Both the position numbers and the translations under genes were made by a program. Positions 8,251 through 16,583 of a stretch of 35,455 nt of DNA are shown piece by piece. The stretch's first letter is position 1. Every line of letters begins with the position of its first letter. The stretch lies in NCBI GenBank assembly GCA_040261275.1, contig JBDQOI010000024.1, positions 1 to 35,455 of the forward strand, given 5' to 3'. The notes under the pieces are model-generated. The model was given only the letters and a program-made list of their open reading frames with translations. It had not been told where the DNA came from and ran no database searches. This stretch comes from UBA8752 sp040261275 (GTDB taxonomy: Bacteria; Bacteroidota; Bacteroidia; Flavobacteriales_D; Sanyastnellaceae).

Positions 8251-9569
8251 GACGTTGTCTTTGTTTGGGGGAAAACCAATGTGAACGTGCTGCCCTTGCC
8301 GGCTGTACTCACAACGTCAATTCGGGCGCCATGTTGCTGCATGACCGCCTTTACGTAGCTCAATCCGAGTCCGAAACCCTTCACGTCGTGCACATTTCCG
8401 GTGGGAACACGATACAGCTTATCAAAAACCTTGCCTAAATGTTCCCGAGGGATTCCAATCCCGTTATCCACGAAGGCAACGTGAAGCGCCCCGCCTTCAT
8501 TCCACGACCGAATCGCGAGGTGTGGCCCCTCGCCTCCGTACTTGATGGCGTTGTCCACCAAATTGAAGACCACGTTCGTCAGATGGGTTCGGTCACCTTG
8601 AACCAATGGGTCTGCCGCTTCCAACTGAGAAGACGTGCTGCCCCCTTGTTTTTTGATGTGAATGGCCTGGTTCCGAACCACCTCCTTGACCAAGTCGTGA
8701 AAATTGATGGGTTGATGAAACAGCTCGAGCTCTCCCTGGTCCAACATGGCGGCGCGCAGCACGTTCTCCACGAGCAGGCCCAGCCGCTTGTTCTCCGATC
8801 GAATCAACTGCACATAGTAGCGGAGGTTCTCGGGATCGGCAGACATTTCTTCGTCCAGCAAGGCCTCCCCCGCCAGTCCAATGGTGGATATGGGCGTCTT
8901 CAACTCGTGCGTCATGTTGTTGATCAAATCGCTCTTGAGCCGGTTCAATTGCTCTGCCTTGTTCAGGCCTGTGGCTGCATAGACGGTAAATGCGACGAGG
9001 ATGAGCAGAAGGACGAGGTTGGCCGTCAGCTCCATCCACATGTCTCCAGCGAGCGCCAACCGTTTCCTGGGGAAATAGACCGTGTACAACTGCACGTCGT
9101 CCAACCTCTGCGCGTCACCTGCGGGTATGCGATAACCCTCTTCTTGGAACCTGTCAAGGTCCTCCATGTCTTCGTCTTGGAGGTAGATGGGGCGTCCATA
9201 CCGATCCAATAGGGCCGAGCGGAAACGAAAGTCGATGCCCCGGTCCCGCAGGATGATGGTAAAAAGACTGTCGGCCACCCCCATGGCCGTCTCCCTTTGC
9301 AATGCGCCTTCCGCCCGCAATACCGCAAGGCTGTCTGCCGCAGGTCCGGAGACGGGCGCCAAACCCGGCGCCGATGGGGGCGGCGGGAAATCCGCTTCGG
9401 AAAGTGTCAGTACCGATTGGACTTCAACGAGCGCCGTGCGCGCCTGCTCATCAAAAAGGTCGCTGCGCGCCTCCACCAAAGCCTGAACCCACCCATATTG
9501 CAGGGCCATCAAGCCAGAAAGCAAGGCGCCCATGCCCAGGACGAGTACAGCGGTGCGTCGGCGTCTCAT
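8247..9569 (-). CDS. Membrane sensor histidine kinase
   Basis: The 440-residue protein has a transmembrane segment at about 6-24, a periplasmic sensor region of ~155 residues with a proline-rich patch (FPPPPSAP near 61-68), and a second transmembrane helix at about 181-200. The HisKA domain follows with His221 in NNMTHELKTP. The HATPase domain shows the N box NLVDNAIKYGG, G1 DNGIGI and GFGLGLSY. No HAMP or PAS domain is evident. It should autophosphorylate and pass phosphate to the regulator encoded immediately downstream. The gene is divergent from prs. A perfect TAATTTTG box ends 4 bases before its ATG, suggesting a leaderless transcript. Confidence 0.93.
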   Translation of the reverse strand: MRRRRTAVLVLGMGALLSGLMALQYGWVQALVEARSDLFDEQARTALVEVQSVLTLSEADFPPPPSAPGLAPVSGPAADSLAVLRAEGALQRETAMGVADSLFTIILRDRGIDFRFRSALLDRYGRPIYLQDEDMEDLDRFQEEGYRIPAGDAQRLDDVQLYTVYFPRKRLALAGDMWMELTANLVLLLILVAFTVYAATGLNKAEQLNRLKSDLINNMTHELKTPISTIGLAGEALLDEEMSADPENLRYYVQLIRSENKRLGLLVENVLRAAMLDQGELELFHQPINFHDLVKEVVRNQAIHIKKQGGSTSSQLEAADPLVQGDRTHLTNVVFNLVDNAIKYGGEGPHLAIRSWNEGGALHVAFVDNGIGIPREHLGKVFDKLYRVPTGNVHDVKGFGLGLSYVKAVMQQHGARIDVVSTAGKGSTFTLVFPQTKTTS

Positions 9570-9573
9570 GCCA

Positions 9574-9581
9574 CAAAATTA
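9574..9581 (-). promoter_or_regulatory. -7 promoter box for the histidine kinase operon
   Basis: The minus strand reads TAATTTTG, a perfect match to the Bacteroidota -7 consensus TAnnTTTG. Only TGGC separates it from the ATG. A -33 TTG at the usual distance was not found. Confidence 0.55.
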
Positions 9582-9611
9582 CAGGTGTGTCAGGGGCATT
9601 GACGTCCGAAC

Positions 9612-9619
9612 TATCTTTG
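9612..9619 (+). promoter_or_regulatory. -7 promoter box for prs
   Basis: TATCTTTG matches the Bacteroidota -7 consensus TAnnTTTG exactly and is followed by C, as is common. It lies 17 bases before the prs ATG. The nearby TTG at 9599-9601 is too close to be the -33 element. Confidence 0.6.
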
Positions 9620-9636
9620 CGCCCTTGAATCACGCT

Positions 9637-10581
9637 ATGATGGACGATTCTTTGCGCATCCTGGCCGGCTCGGCATCGAAAGAACTCGGTGGCCGAATTG
9701 CTTTGGGATACGGTGTCCCGCTCTGCGAAACGACCCACACTGTTTTCAGTGACGGTGAGTTCCGTGTCAGTATCGAGGAGACGGTGCGCGGCAAAGAAGT
9801 CATCATTGTCCAGAGCACATTCCCCCCCACGGACAACCTGCTCGAGCTTTTGATGCTCATCGATGCTGCCAAGCGGGCATCTGCCAAGCGCATCGTGGCG
9901 GTGATTCCCTATTTTGGTTTCTCGCGACAGGACCGCAAGGACGCTCCCCGCGTCGCCATTGGTGCCAAGCTCATCGCCAACATGCTCACGGCAGCGGGCG
10001 TCGACAGGGTCATCACCATGGACCTGCACGCCGATCAGATTCAGGGATTCTTCGAAGTGCCGGTGGACCACATTTACGGTTCGGCCATTTTCCTTCCGTA
10101 CCTCGAAAGTCTCGGCTTGGACAACCTCCTCATTGCCACCCCAGACACCGGGGGAACCAAGCGCGCCAATGCGTTTGCCAAGTACTTGGGTGTGGACATG
10201 GCGATTTGCTACAAGCAGCGCAAAGTGGCCAATGAAGTGGCCAGTATGCGCGTCATCGGAGACGTGGAAGGCAAGGATGTGGTGCTCGTGGACGACATCT
10301 GCGATACCGGAGGCACCTTGACCAAAGCTGCAGACATGATGAAAGAGCATGGCGCGCGCAGCGTGCGAGCCGTCTGCACCCATGCCGTTCTTTCCGGCCC
10401 CGCTTTTGAACGGATTGAAGCCAGTTCGCTGGCCGAAATCGTCGTGACCGACAGCATTCCGTTGCGCAGCGACAAACCCATCGACAAAATTACCGTGCTC
10501 GATTGTGCGGACCTGTTTGCCACCGTCATCCGGTGCTTGGTCCAGAACGAGAGCATCAGTTCGCATTTTCTCATCACCTAA
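9637..10581 (+). CDS. prs: Ribose-phosphate pyrophosphokinase (PRPP synthetase)
   Basis: The enzyme makes PRPP from ribose 5-phosphate and ATP for purine, pyrimidine, NAD, His and Trp synthesis. The ATG at 9637 follows the -7 box and gives 314 residues, the normal family length; the open frame extends further upstream but would run through the promoter. Motifs seen are FSDGE near the N terminus, PYFGFSRQDRK (ATP loop), TMDLHADQIQGFF (metal/catalytic region) and the PRPP-binding loop VVLVDDICDTGGT. The next ATG, at 9640, is equally possible as start. rplY follows after 9 bases, so the two are probably co-transcribed. Confidence 0.95.
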   Translation: MMDDSLRILAGSASKELGGRIALGYGVPLCETTHTVFSDGEFRVSIEETVRGKEVIIVQSTFPPTDNLLELLMLIDAAKRASAKRIVAVIPYFGFSRQDRKDAPRVAIGAKLIANMLTAAGVDRVITMDLHADQIQGFFEVPVDHIYGSAIFLPYLESLGLDNLLIATPDTGGTKRANAFAKYLGVDMAICYKQRKVANEVASMRVIGDVEGKDVVLVDDICDTGGTLTKAADMMKEHGARSVRAVCTHAVLSGPAFERIEASSLAEIVVTDSIPLRSDKPIDKITVLDCADLFATVIRCLVQNESISSHFLIT

Positions 10582-10590
10582 TACAAAACC

Positions 10591-11220
10591 ATGAAAACTG
10601 CTTCATTGAGCGGCTCTCCCAGAGAGGGCGTAGGGAAAAAGGATGCAGCCGAACTGCGCGCCAAGGGACAGGTTCCCGGCGTGCTCTACGGAGGCACCGA
10701 GCAGGTTCACTTCCACGTGAACGAGATTCAGCTGAACAAGCTGGTCTTCACCCCTGAGACCTACCTACTGAATTTCGAGGTAGGAGGCACCACGTACGAC
10801 TGCGTGGTCCAGGACATTCAGTTCCACCCCGTCACCGACCGCATCGTCCATATCGACTTGCTTCAGGTCTTTGCAGATAAGCCGATCAGCGTGAAACTTC
10901 CGGTCCGCACAAGCGGAGCCAGCCTCGGTGTGCGCAACGGCGGTCGACTGCATGTTGTTTACCGTCGCCTTCCTGTGGTCGGTTTGGCGGCCCAGATTCC
11001 AGAAGATGTGAGCGTGGACATCAGTCCTTTGGACATCGGTGATTCCGTGAGGGTCGGAGGCTTGAACGTTGAAGGTTGCTCCATTCCGTTGAACGAGTCC
11101 GCTGTGATTCTCGGGGTTCGCCGTACCCGTGCTGCCATGTCTGCTGCTGCTGAAGACGCCGAAGGCGTAGAAGGAGCTGTAGAAGGTGAAGGCGGTGAAG
11201 AAGGGGGTGGCGAGGAGTAA
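10591..11220 (+). CDS. rplY: 50S ribosomal protein L25, CTC/TL5 long form
   Basis: The 209-residue protein has an N-terminal L25 domain (residues about 1-90, with LRAKGQVPGVLYGG and QDIQFHPVTDRIVHIDLLQV) that binds 5S rRNA, followed by the beta-rich TL5/CTC C-terminal domain. The last ~25 residues are a low-complexity acidic tail of Glu, Gly and Ala. It lies between prs and pth, and the prs-ctc-pth order is a widely conserved arrangement in bacteria. The 24-base gap to pth is consistent with one operon. Confidence 0.93.
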   Translation: MKTASLSGSPREGVGKKDAAELRAKGQVPGVLYGGTEQVHFHVNEIQLNKLVFTPETYLLNFEVGGTTYDCVVQDIQFHPVTDRIVHIDLLQVFADKPISVKLPVRTSGASLGVRNGGRLHVVYRRLPVVGLAAQIPEDVSVDISPLDIGDSVRVGGLNVEGCSIPLNESAVILGVRRTRAAMSAAAEDAEGVEGAVEGEGGEEGGGEE

Positions 11221-11244
11221 TCCGCCGCTTTCCTTTCAAAGCCC

Positions 11245-11808
11245 ATGAAATTCCTCTTCATCGGATTGGGAAATCCGGGGGCCGATTACGTGCGCACGCG
11301 ACACAACATCGGCTTCATGGCCTTGGACGCCCTTGCTGATGCGGCAGGGGCGTCATTTTCTCCCGACCGATTGGGAGATGTCGCGCGGTGCCGTCACAAG
11401 GGCCGCCAGCTCATCCTCGTGAAGCCCTCGACCTTTATGAACCTGAGCGGCAAGGCCGTGAGGTACTGGATGGACGCGGAAAAGGTCCCATTGGACCGTT
11501 TGATGGTGGTCACGGACGATATCAACCTGCCCTTCGGCACCCTTCGCATCCGGGCAAAGGGAAGCGACGGTGGGCACAATGGATTGAAGGACATCCAAGC
11601 GGTGCTCGGAACGGTGGCCTACCCGCGGTTGCGATTTGGGGTGGGTGCAGACTTTGGTCAAGGGCGCCAAGTGGACCATGTCCTCGGCCGTTTTTCCGAT
11701 GAGGAATCCACGGCTTTGAGCGAACGGCTGGAAAGAACGACGGAGTTGATGCGTTCCTTCTCGTTTGCAGGGCTTCAACGCACCATGAACGCGTTCAACA
11801 ACACCTGA
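11245..11808 (+). CDS. pth: Peptidyl-tRNA hydrolase
   Basis: The enzyme releases tRNA from prematurely terminated peptidyl-tRNAs. The 187-residue length is standard. It starts with FIGLGNPG and carries the family residues Asn10, catalytic His20 in RHNIGF, Asn in KPSTFMNLSG, Asp in TDDINLPFG and GSDGGHNGLKDI. It is last in the probable prs-rplY-pth operon and convergent with nadD, 32 bases apart. Confidence 0.95.
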   Translation: MKFLFIGLGNPGADYVRTRHNIGFMALDALADAAGASFSPDRLGDVARCRHKGRQLILVKPSTFMNLSGKAVRYWMDAEKVPLDRLMVVTDDINLPFGTLRIRAKGSDGGHNGLKDIQAVLGTVAYPRLRFGVGADFGQGRQVDHVLGRFSDEESTALSERLERTTELMRSFSFAGLQRTMNAFNNT

Positions 11809-11840
11809 ACATCACACGTTCGCTTTGAGGGACCGGAGGA

Positions 11841-12449
11841 TCAATCCTTTGGATTGAACGCGTAGAGGCCGTTTTCACGGATGTACGCTGCAGCCGCATC
11901 CGGTAAGAGGTATCGTGCGGAATCACCATCGGCGAGGGCCGTCCGGAGATAGGTGCTCGAAATGCTGATGATGGGGGCCGGGCTCATGACGATCCTTTGG
12001 CCATCGGGAATAATGGTGCCGTCGGCGCCCAGATCTTCCCCGTCTTCGGGTGCGCGCGGATACACGAGAAATCCATGACCATCAACGAGTTCACGCCAGC
12101 GCGCCCATTGTTGCAGGGTGCGCAGGTTGTCTTCGCCGATGATGATCCGGAATTCTGCCTCCGGATGCCGGCGTCGCAGAAAATCCATGGTGTGGGCGGT
12201 GTAGTTTGGACGAGGCAACCCGAATTCCACGGCCTCGGCTTTCAGGCGGGGGTTGTCCGCGACCACACGCCGCACCATCTCCAGGCGCGCTTCTTCAGGC
12301 GCCAATTGCTCCGCGGCCTTCATCGGGTTGTGCGGGGTCACGACGAACCACACCTCATCGAGACCATGGTGGGTCAGCATGTGCTGCCCGATGATCAGAT
12401 GCCCGGTGTGAATGGGGTTGAAAGAGCCGAAATAGAGCCCGACTTTCAT
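11841..12449 (-). CDS. nadD: Nicotinate-nucleotide adenylyltransferase
   Basis: The enzyme transfers AMP from ATP to nicotinate mononucleotide in NAD synthesis. The 202-residue protein shows the nucleotidyltransferase motif GSFNPIHTGH at 8-17, the NadD substrate segment TPHNPMK, IIGEDNL and the C-terminal motif ISSTYLR. It overlaps the gmk stop by 4 bases and is last in yicC-gmk-nadD. That gene order is familiar from other Bacteroidota. Confidence 0.95.
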   Translation of the reverse strand: MKVGLYFGSFNPIHTGHLIIGQHMLTHHGLDEVWFVVTPHNPMKAAEQLAPEEARLEMVRRVVADNPRLKAEAVEFGLPRPNYTAHTMDFLRRRHPEAEFRIIIGEDNLRTLQQWARWRELVDGHGFLVYPRAPEDGEDLGADGTIIPDGQRIVMSPAPIISISSTYLRTALADGDSARYLLPDAAAAYIRENGLYAFNPKD

Positions 12450-13084
12450 CCCGCCTGTATTGTCCCCGAAGCCAGAAACCTGTCGGCCTGGGCGATGAGC
12501 TCTTCAGTGGCTCGATCTAGCTCGTCATTGATCAACTCCACATCGAAACCGGGAGCCCTCGAAATTTCGGCCTCCGCTTTGGCGAGCCGTCGTTGAATGT
12601 CCTCCTCGGAGTCCGTTCCCCGGGCCCGGAGACGCGTGCCCAGAACCTCCAATGAAGGGGGGCGAACGAAAATGGCGAGCAACCTGTCGCCAAGCAGCTC
12701 TTTCAGCCTCAAACCGCCTTCGACATCCAAATCGAACAGGATGTGGGAGCCCGCCTTCCAATGGCGCTCAATTTCCGATTTCAAGGTGCCGTAGTAGCGA
12801 CCGGGATAGACCTCTTCCCACTCGAAGAATTCGCCCGCCTCGACCTTGGCAAGAAAGTCCTCAGTAGAAAAGAAGTAATAGTCTTCGCCATTCACTTCGT
12901 CCCCCCTCAATGGTCGGTTGGTGGCGGAAATGCTGAAATCAAGGTCATTCCTTGTGGCCATCAGGCGACGCACCAAGGTCGTCTTTCCCGCCCCTGATGG
13001 AGCGGAAAAGGCGAGTGCCCGGGTGGTGGTATTGACTGGTTTCGGCTCAGACACCGCTTCCTGCTTAACGGGATTCTCGATCAC
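12446..13084 (-). CDS. gmk: Guanylate kinase
   Basis: The enzyme phosphorylates GMP to GDP. The 212-residue protein has a short N-terminal extension of about 20 residues, then the P-loop SAPSGAGKTT (Lys34), the GMP-binding region ISATNRPLRGDEVNGEDYYF, FEWEEVYPGRYYGT, and FDLDVEGG. The usual TTR of the GMP site reads ATNR here. Its start and stop each overlap a neighbour by 4 bases (yicC upstream, nadD downstream), implying coupled translation. Confidence 0.95.
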   Translation of the reverse strand: MIENPVKQEAVSEPKPVNTTTRALAFSAPSGAGKTTLVRRLMATRNDLDFSISATNRPLRGDEVNGEDYYFFSTEDFLAKVEAGEFFEWEEVYPGRYYGTLKSEIERHWKAGSHILFDLDVEGGLRLKELLGDRLLAIFVRPPSLEVLGTRLRARGTDSEEDIQRRLAKAEAEISRAPGFDVELINDELDRATEELIAQADRFLASGTIQAG

Positions 13085-13971
13085 AATATGTTGAGCACCT
13101 GTTCCTTGACCTTCTCGAGTTCGTCCTTCATCTGGACAACGATACGCTGCATGGCCGCATCTTGACTCTTGCTTCCCAAGGTGTTGATTTCCCTTCCGAT
13201 TTCCTGACTGATGAAGCCCAGCTTCTTGCCCTGCCCGGCCTCGCCATCGAGCATCTCCATGAAATACTTGCAGTTCGCTTCGAGGCGGACGAGCTCCTCG
13301 GTCACATCGAGCTTCTCGAGATAGAAGATGAGTTCGTGCTCGAACCGATTCTCGTCCACCCGGTCGCGGGGCAGGTCGGCCTCAAGGTGCTCCTTTAATC
13401 GGGACCGCACCCGGTCCGTTCTGGCCTCCAGCAAAGGGGCCAACTCTTGTCGCAATGATTCGATTCTGCCGATGCGATTGCGAAAATCCGCCTCGAGAAT
13501 GGCGCCTTCTTGCGACCTGTACAGGCCAAATCCCTCCGAGGCCTTGCGCACCAGCTCCATCATCCCCGTCCACTCTTTCTCGTCGAAAGTGTCGCGGGAC
13601 GAACTCACGGCATCTGGAAAGTGCAGGGCAGAATCCAGCTTCTGCAATTGTCCATCCACGTGGCTGGAAGGCACTCCATTCTGAGCGAACAAAGGGGCCA
13701 GCTGATCGAGGTATTGTTGAACCAAAGGCGCATTCACCTCGTGTCGAACGTCACCGGCATCGGATTCAAAATGAATAAAGAAGTCGGATTTGCCGCGGCC
13801 CACCACCTTTCCGAGTTCCTTCCGCAATTGCATTTCCTTCTCGCGGAAATGGGGCGGCATGCGCACGGAAAGGTCCAAACCCTTGCCATTCAACGATCGG
13901 AGTTCGACCGTGTATTTGCGCGTCCCAATGTGGGCTTCGGCTTTACCATAGCCAGTCATGGAAAGGATCAT
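13081..13971 (-). CDS. yicC: YicC-family endoribonuclease-like protein
   Basis: The start at 13971 gives the family-typical beginning MILSMTGYGKAE; an upstream ATG in the same frame at 14037 would cross the promoter and is rejected. The 296-residue product has the YicC N-terminal domain (VELRSLNGKGLDLSVRMP, then LRKELGKVVGRGKSDFFI) and the C-terminal DUF1732 region (KLDVTEELVRLEANCKYF, GKKLGFISQEIGREINTLGSKSQD). Family members have RNA-processing or RNA-decay roles. It heads the yicC-gmk-nadD operon and is divergent from the polyprenyl synthase gene. Confidence 0.93.
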   Translation of the reverse strand: MILSMTGYGKAEAHIGTRKYTVELRSLNGKGLDLSVRMPPHFREKEMQLRKELGKVVGRGKSDFFIHFESDAGDVRHEVNAPLVQQYLDQLAPLFAQNGVPSSHVDGQLQKLDSALHFPDAVSSSRDTFDEKEWTGMMELVRKASEGFGLYRSQEGAILEADFRNRIGRIESLRQELAPLLEARTDRVRSRLKEHLEADLPRDRVDENRFEHELIFYLEKLDVTEELVRLEANCKYFMEMLDGEAGQGKKLGFISQEIGREINTLGSKSQDAAMQRIVVQMKDELEKVKEQVLNIL

Positions 13972-13975
13972 GCCG

Positions 13976-13982
13976 CAAAATA
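13976..13982 (-). promoter_or_regulatory. Possible -7 box for yicC
   Basis: The minus strand reads TATTTTG, the TAnnTTTG consensus with one spacer base fewer. CGGC separates it from the ATG, the same 4-base spacing as the histidine kinase box. Confidence 0.4.
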
Positions 13983-14023
13983 CACCCGTACCCCCACCCG
14001 GCATCGTGAGAGGTTCGAGAAGG

Positions 14024-14031
14024 TAACTTCG
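14024..14031 (+). promoter_or_regulatory. Possible -7 box for the polyprenyl synthase gene
   Basis: TAACTTCG differs from TAnnTTTG at one position. Only CCCC lies between it and the ATG, so a transcript from here would be essentially leaderless. Confidence 0.4.
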
Positions 14032-14035
14032 CCCC

Positions 14036-15010
14036 ATGGCCGACCTCGCCTCGATTAGGAAACCTGTGGACCGCGAAATGCGGGAATTTCAGGGGCATTT
14101 CAAGGAGGCGATGCGCACATCCGTGCCGCTCCTTGACCACATTACCCGGTATATTGTTCGAAGCCGCGGGAAGCAGATGCGCCCGCTGCTGGTTTACCTG
14201 TCCGCTGCTGCCTGCGGCGGCACCCGGGAACGCACCCACATCGCCGCCACCCTCATCGAGTTGCTTCACACCGCCACCCTCGTGCACGACGACGTGGTGG
14301 ATGCTGCGGAGACGCGCCGCGGTTTCCTGTCGATCAATGCGCTTTGGAAATCCAAGATTGCCGTTCTGGTCGGGGATTACCTTCTCTCTCGGGGGCTTCT
14401 CATCTCCATGGAACACGACGGCATTGATTTGCTGCGCATTACCTCCAAGGCCGTGGAGGCCATGAGTGAAGGGGAGTTGCTGCAAATCGAGAAGGCCCGT
14501 CGCCTGGACATCACCGAGGAGGTGTACTTTGAGATCATCCGCCGCAAAACGGCCTCGCTCATCGCGGCATGCTGTGCGGCAGGGGCTGCCAGCGCAGGGG
14601 CCGATGCAGAGCGGGTAGAGTTGCTCCGGTCCTTTGGCGAAGAAATGGGCATCGCCTTCCAGATCAAGGACGACCTGCTCGACTTCACCCCGTCGGCGGC
14701 TACCGGCAAACCCGCAGGAGGAGACATCAAGGAGCGCAAAATGACCTTGCCCCTGATCCATACCCTGCAGTCGCTGGGACTCATGAAACGCCGGTCCCTC
14801 ATTCGGCGGATCAAAAGGAGCGCCGATGAGCCCCGCGAAGCAGAGAGCGTCATGCGTGAAATACTGGAAGGCCCGGGCATGGCCTATGCCGAAGAAAAAA
14901 TGCGTCTGCACCGGGATCGGGCCATCCAGCTGCTTGATTCTTTACCGGAATGTGAGGCCAAGCAATCCCTCATGCAATTGGTGGACTTCACCATATCCCG
15001 AGCCAAATGA
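14036..15010 (+). CDS. Polyprenyl diphosphate synthase (trans-isoprenyl type)
   Basis: The 324-residue protein contains GKQMRP (46-50), the first Asp-rich motif DDVVD (85-89) followed by ETRRG, GDYLLSRG, and the second Asp-rich motif with Asp212, Asp213 and Asp216 in FQIKDDLLD. It condenses isopentenyl diphosphate onto an allylic primer. Length and sequence fit long-chain enzymes (IspB/HepT-like) that make the menaquinone side chain, but chain length cannot be read safely from the sequence; the residue before the first motif region is not bulky enough to suggest a short product. It overlaps the following lipoprotein gene by 4 bases. Confidence 0.9.
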   Translation: MADLASIRKPVDREMREFQGHFKEAMRTSVPLLDHITRYIVRSRGKQMRPLLVYLSAAACGGTRERTHIAATLIELLHTATLVHDDVVDAAETRRGFLSINALWKSKIAVLVGDYLLSRGLLISMEHDGIDLLRITSKAVEAMSEGELLQIEKARRLDITEEVYFEIIRRKTASLIAACCAAGAASAGADAERVELLRSFGEEMGIAFQIKDDLLDFTPSAATGKPAGGDIKERKMTLPLIHTLQSLGLMKRRSLIRRIKRSADEPREAESVMREILEGPGMAYAEEKMRLHRDRAIQLLDSLPECEAKQSLMQLVDFTISRAK

Positions 15011-15438
15011 GCCCCTTTCGTATCACCTTCATGGGACTGGCCATTCTCTGGGCCGGTTGTGCGCCGCCGGCTGAAGAGACCGTGGTGCAAACCTGGCCCG
15101 ACACCGGCGCACCCAAGGAAATCCACACCGAACTTACCGAGGGTGCCGGAACAGAAGTGCGCATCATGCATGGAAATGGCCGCATCCACATCCGCGGCCT
15201 TCTGAAGGACGGTGTGCGCGAAGGCATTTGGAATACCTACCGCGAAGACGGAATGCCATGGAGCCAAGTGAGCTATGCCCGAGGCTTGAAAGACGGCTTG
15301 TTCCGAACCTGGCACCCTGGGGGAATTCCGCACATCGAAGGACAGCATCGCGCCAATCAACCCGACAGCACATGGCGCTTCTACGGGACAGACGGCCAAC
15401 TCGTGCAGACAGAGTTCTACGAAGAAGGGACGAATTGA
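15007..15438 (+). CDS. Small lipoprotein with MORN/YwqK-like repeats
   Basis: The 143-residue protein begins with a lipoprotein signal peptide ending in WAGC (Cys18). Residues about 50-140 contain three or four degenerate MORN-type units (GLLKDGVREGIWNTYREDG, GLKDGLFRTWHPGG, DSTWRFYGTDGQ). Such YwqK-like proteins are common in Bacteroidota, and their automatic label as antitoxin is not well supported. It is translationally coupled to the polyprenyl synthase through ATGA. Its role is unknown; envelope location is inferred from the signal. Confidence 0.8.
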   Translation: MSPFRITFMGLAILWAGCAPPAEETVVQTWPDTGAPKEIHTELTEGAGTEVRIMHGNGRIHIRGLLKDGVREGIWNTYREDGMPWSQVSYARGLKDGLFRTWHPGGIPHIEGQHRANQPDSTWRFYGTDGQLVQTEFYEEGTN

Positions 15439-15508
15439 ACCGTCCGATGTGGGCGGTTTTCCCAGCTCGGCATACGCGAATTGGAGGATTGGTGCGTTGA
15501 TTTGTTTC

Positions 15509-16558
15509 ATGACCTACATCCGTTCTGCCGCGCGATTTCCTGTTCTGGTCCTGATGTGCTGGGCCTCGACCTGCTTGGCTGGCGGAGAGGAAGACCAGCG
15601 GAACTACATACAGAAGTGGAAGGATGAGGCAGTTCGACAGATGGCCCTCCATCGCATTCCTGCGAGCATCACGTTGGCCCAAGGACTGCTGGAAAGCGGG
15701 TCGGGAAAGAGCGAATTGAGCGCGCGATCCAACAATCACTTCGGCATCAAATGCCACAAGGATTGGGAAGGCGGCCGCACCTACCACGATGACGACGCCA
15801 AAGGCGAGTGCTTCCGCGTTTATGCCGACGCCCGTGACAGCTTCGAAGACCACAGCCATTTCCTGAAGCGAAAACGATATGAGAGTTTGTTTGATCTCAA
15901 GATCGACGACTACAAGGGTTGGGCCCGCGGCCTCAAGAAATGCGGGTATGCCACAAGTCCCACGTATGCCAAGGCGCTGATCGAGCTGATTGAACGGCAC
16001 GGATTGGATGACTACGATGACGATGGAATCGCCCTGCTGAAGACCGGAACCGTGCCTGAGCGCTCGGGTGAGGAACAAGCAGACTCAGGCAGATCCGATG
16101 GGGACACGCAGCCGCGGCCGAACTCAGAGGCTTCCTCTACCATCCGTGTGGGAAATGCCCGCCCAAGCGGCATCACGGAAAACGATGTTTCCTGGGTGCA
16201 GCTGCGCGCTGGAGAATCCTTGGGACAACTCGCCGCCCAATTGGACCTTGCCTTCTGGCAGCTGCGGAAGTACAACGACCTCGGTGATGTCGAGGAAAAC
16301 CAGCGCTTTGATTCGGACAGAAGGTTGTACACACAACCGAAGCGTCGCCGGGGTGTGCGACAGTGGCACACCGTGAAGGAAGGCGAAACACTGCAGTCCA
16401 TCAGCGATGCAGAAGCTGTGAAATTGAAAGTCCTGATGAAAAGAACAGGGCTCAAGGCCGATGCGCCATTGAAGCTCGGAGTGCGCATTCCCCTGCGGTT
16501 TACTCCCGATGACAGCGGTAAGTTGCCTTGGTATGCATGGGGGGGCGGTAACGGTTAG
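15509..16558 (+). CDS. Secreted glucosaminidase-domain muramidase with two LysM repeats
   Basis: The ATG at 15509 is preferred because it yields a signal peptide with cleavage near CLAGG. The mature protein has a glucosaminidase (PF01832-like) domain at about 38-165, with candidate catalytic Glu62 in AQGLLESGSGKSEL and the family segment NNHFGIKC. A Ser/Glu/Arg-rich linker follows. Two LysM-like peptidoglycan-binding units lie near 228-278 (LRAGESLGQLA) and 286-332 (HTVKEGETLQSIS). The 349-residue enzyme should cleave peptidoglycan glycan strands during growth or division. The 70-base gap to the preceding gene shows no clear promoter. Confidence 0.88.
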   Translation: MTYIRSAARFPVLVLMCWASTCLAGGEEDQRNYIQKWKDEAVRQMALHRIPASITLAQGLLESGSGKSELSARSNNHFGIKCHKDWEGGRTYHDDDAKGECFRVYADARDSFEDHSHFLKRKRYESLFDLKIDDYKGWARGLKKCGYATSPTYAKALIELIERHGLDDYDDDGIALLKTGTVPERSGEEQADSGRSDGDTQPRPNSEASSTIRVGNARPSGITENDVSWVQLRAGESLGQLAAQLDLAFWQLRKYNDLGDVEENQRFDSDRRLYTQPKRRRGVRQWHTVKEGETLQSISDAEAVKLKVLMKRTGLKADAPLKLGVRIPLRFTPDDSGKLPWYAWGGGNG

Positions 16559-16571
16559 GCCTCAACCTCGC

Positions 16572-16578
16572 TAAATTG
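16572..16578 (+). promoter_or_regulatory. Possible -7 box for the homogentisate dioxygenase operon
   Basis: TAAATTG followed by CGGTC and then ATG resembles TAnnTTTG with one T missing. The 5-base distance to the ATG parallels the other boxes in the window. Confidence 0.35.
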
Positions 16579-16583
16579 CGGTC

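Noticed and set aside
9599..9601. TTG before the prs -7 box as -33 element
   Set aside because: It lies only 10 bases from the -7 box, whereas Bacteroidota promoters use roughly 19-21.
9451..10566. 371-codon minus-strand open frame
   Set aside because: It is antisense to prs and extends across the divergent promoter region.
11841..11857. Hairpin TCAATCC-TTT-GGATTGA between pth and nadD as terminator
   Set aside because: The 7-bp stem lies inside the end of nadD and no T tract follows on either strand, so there is no good reason to call a terminator.
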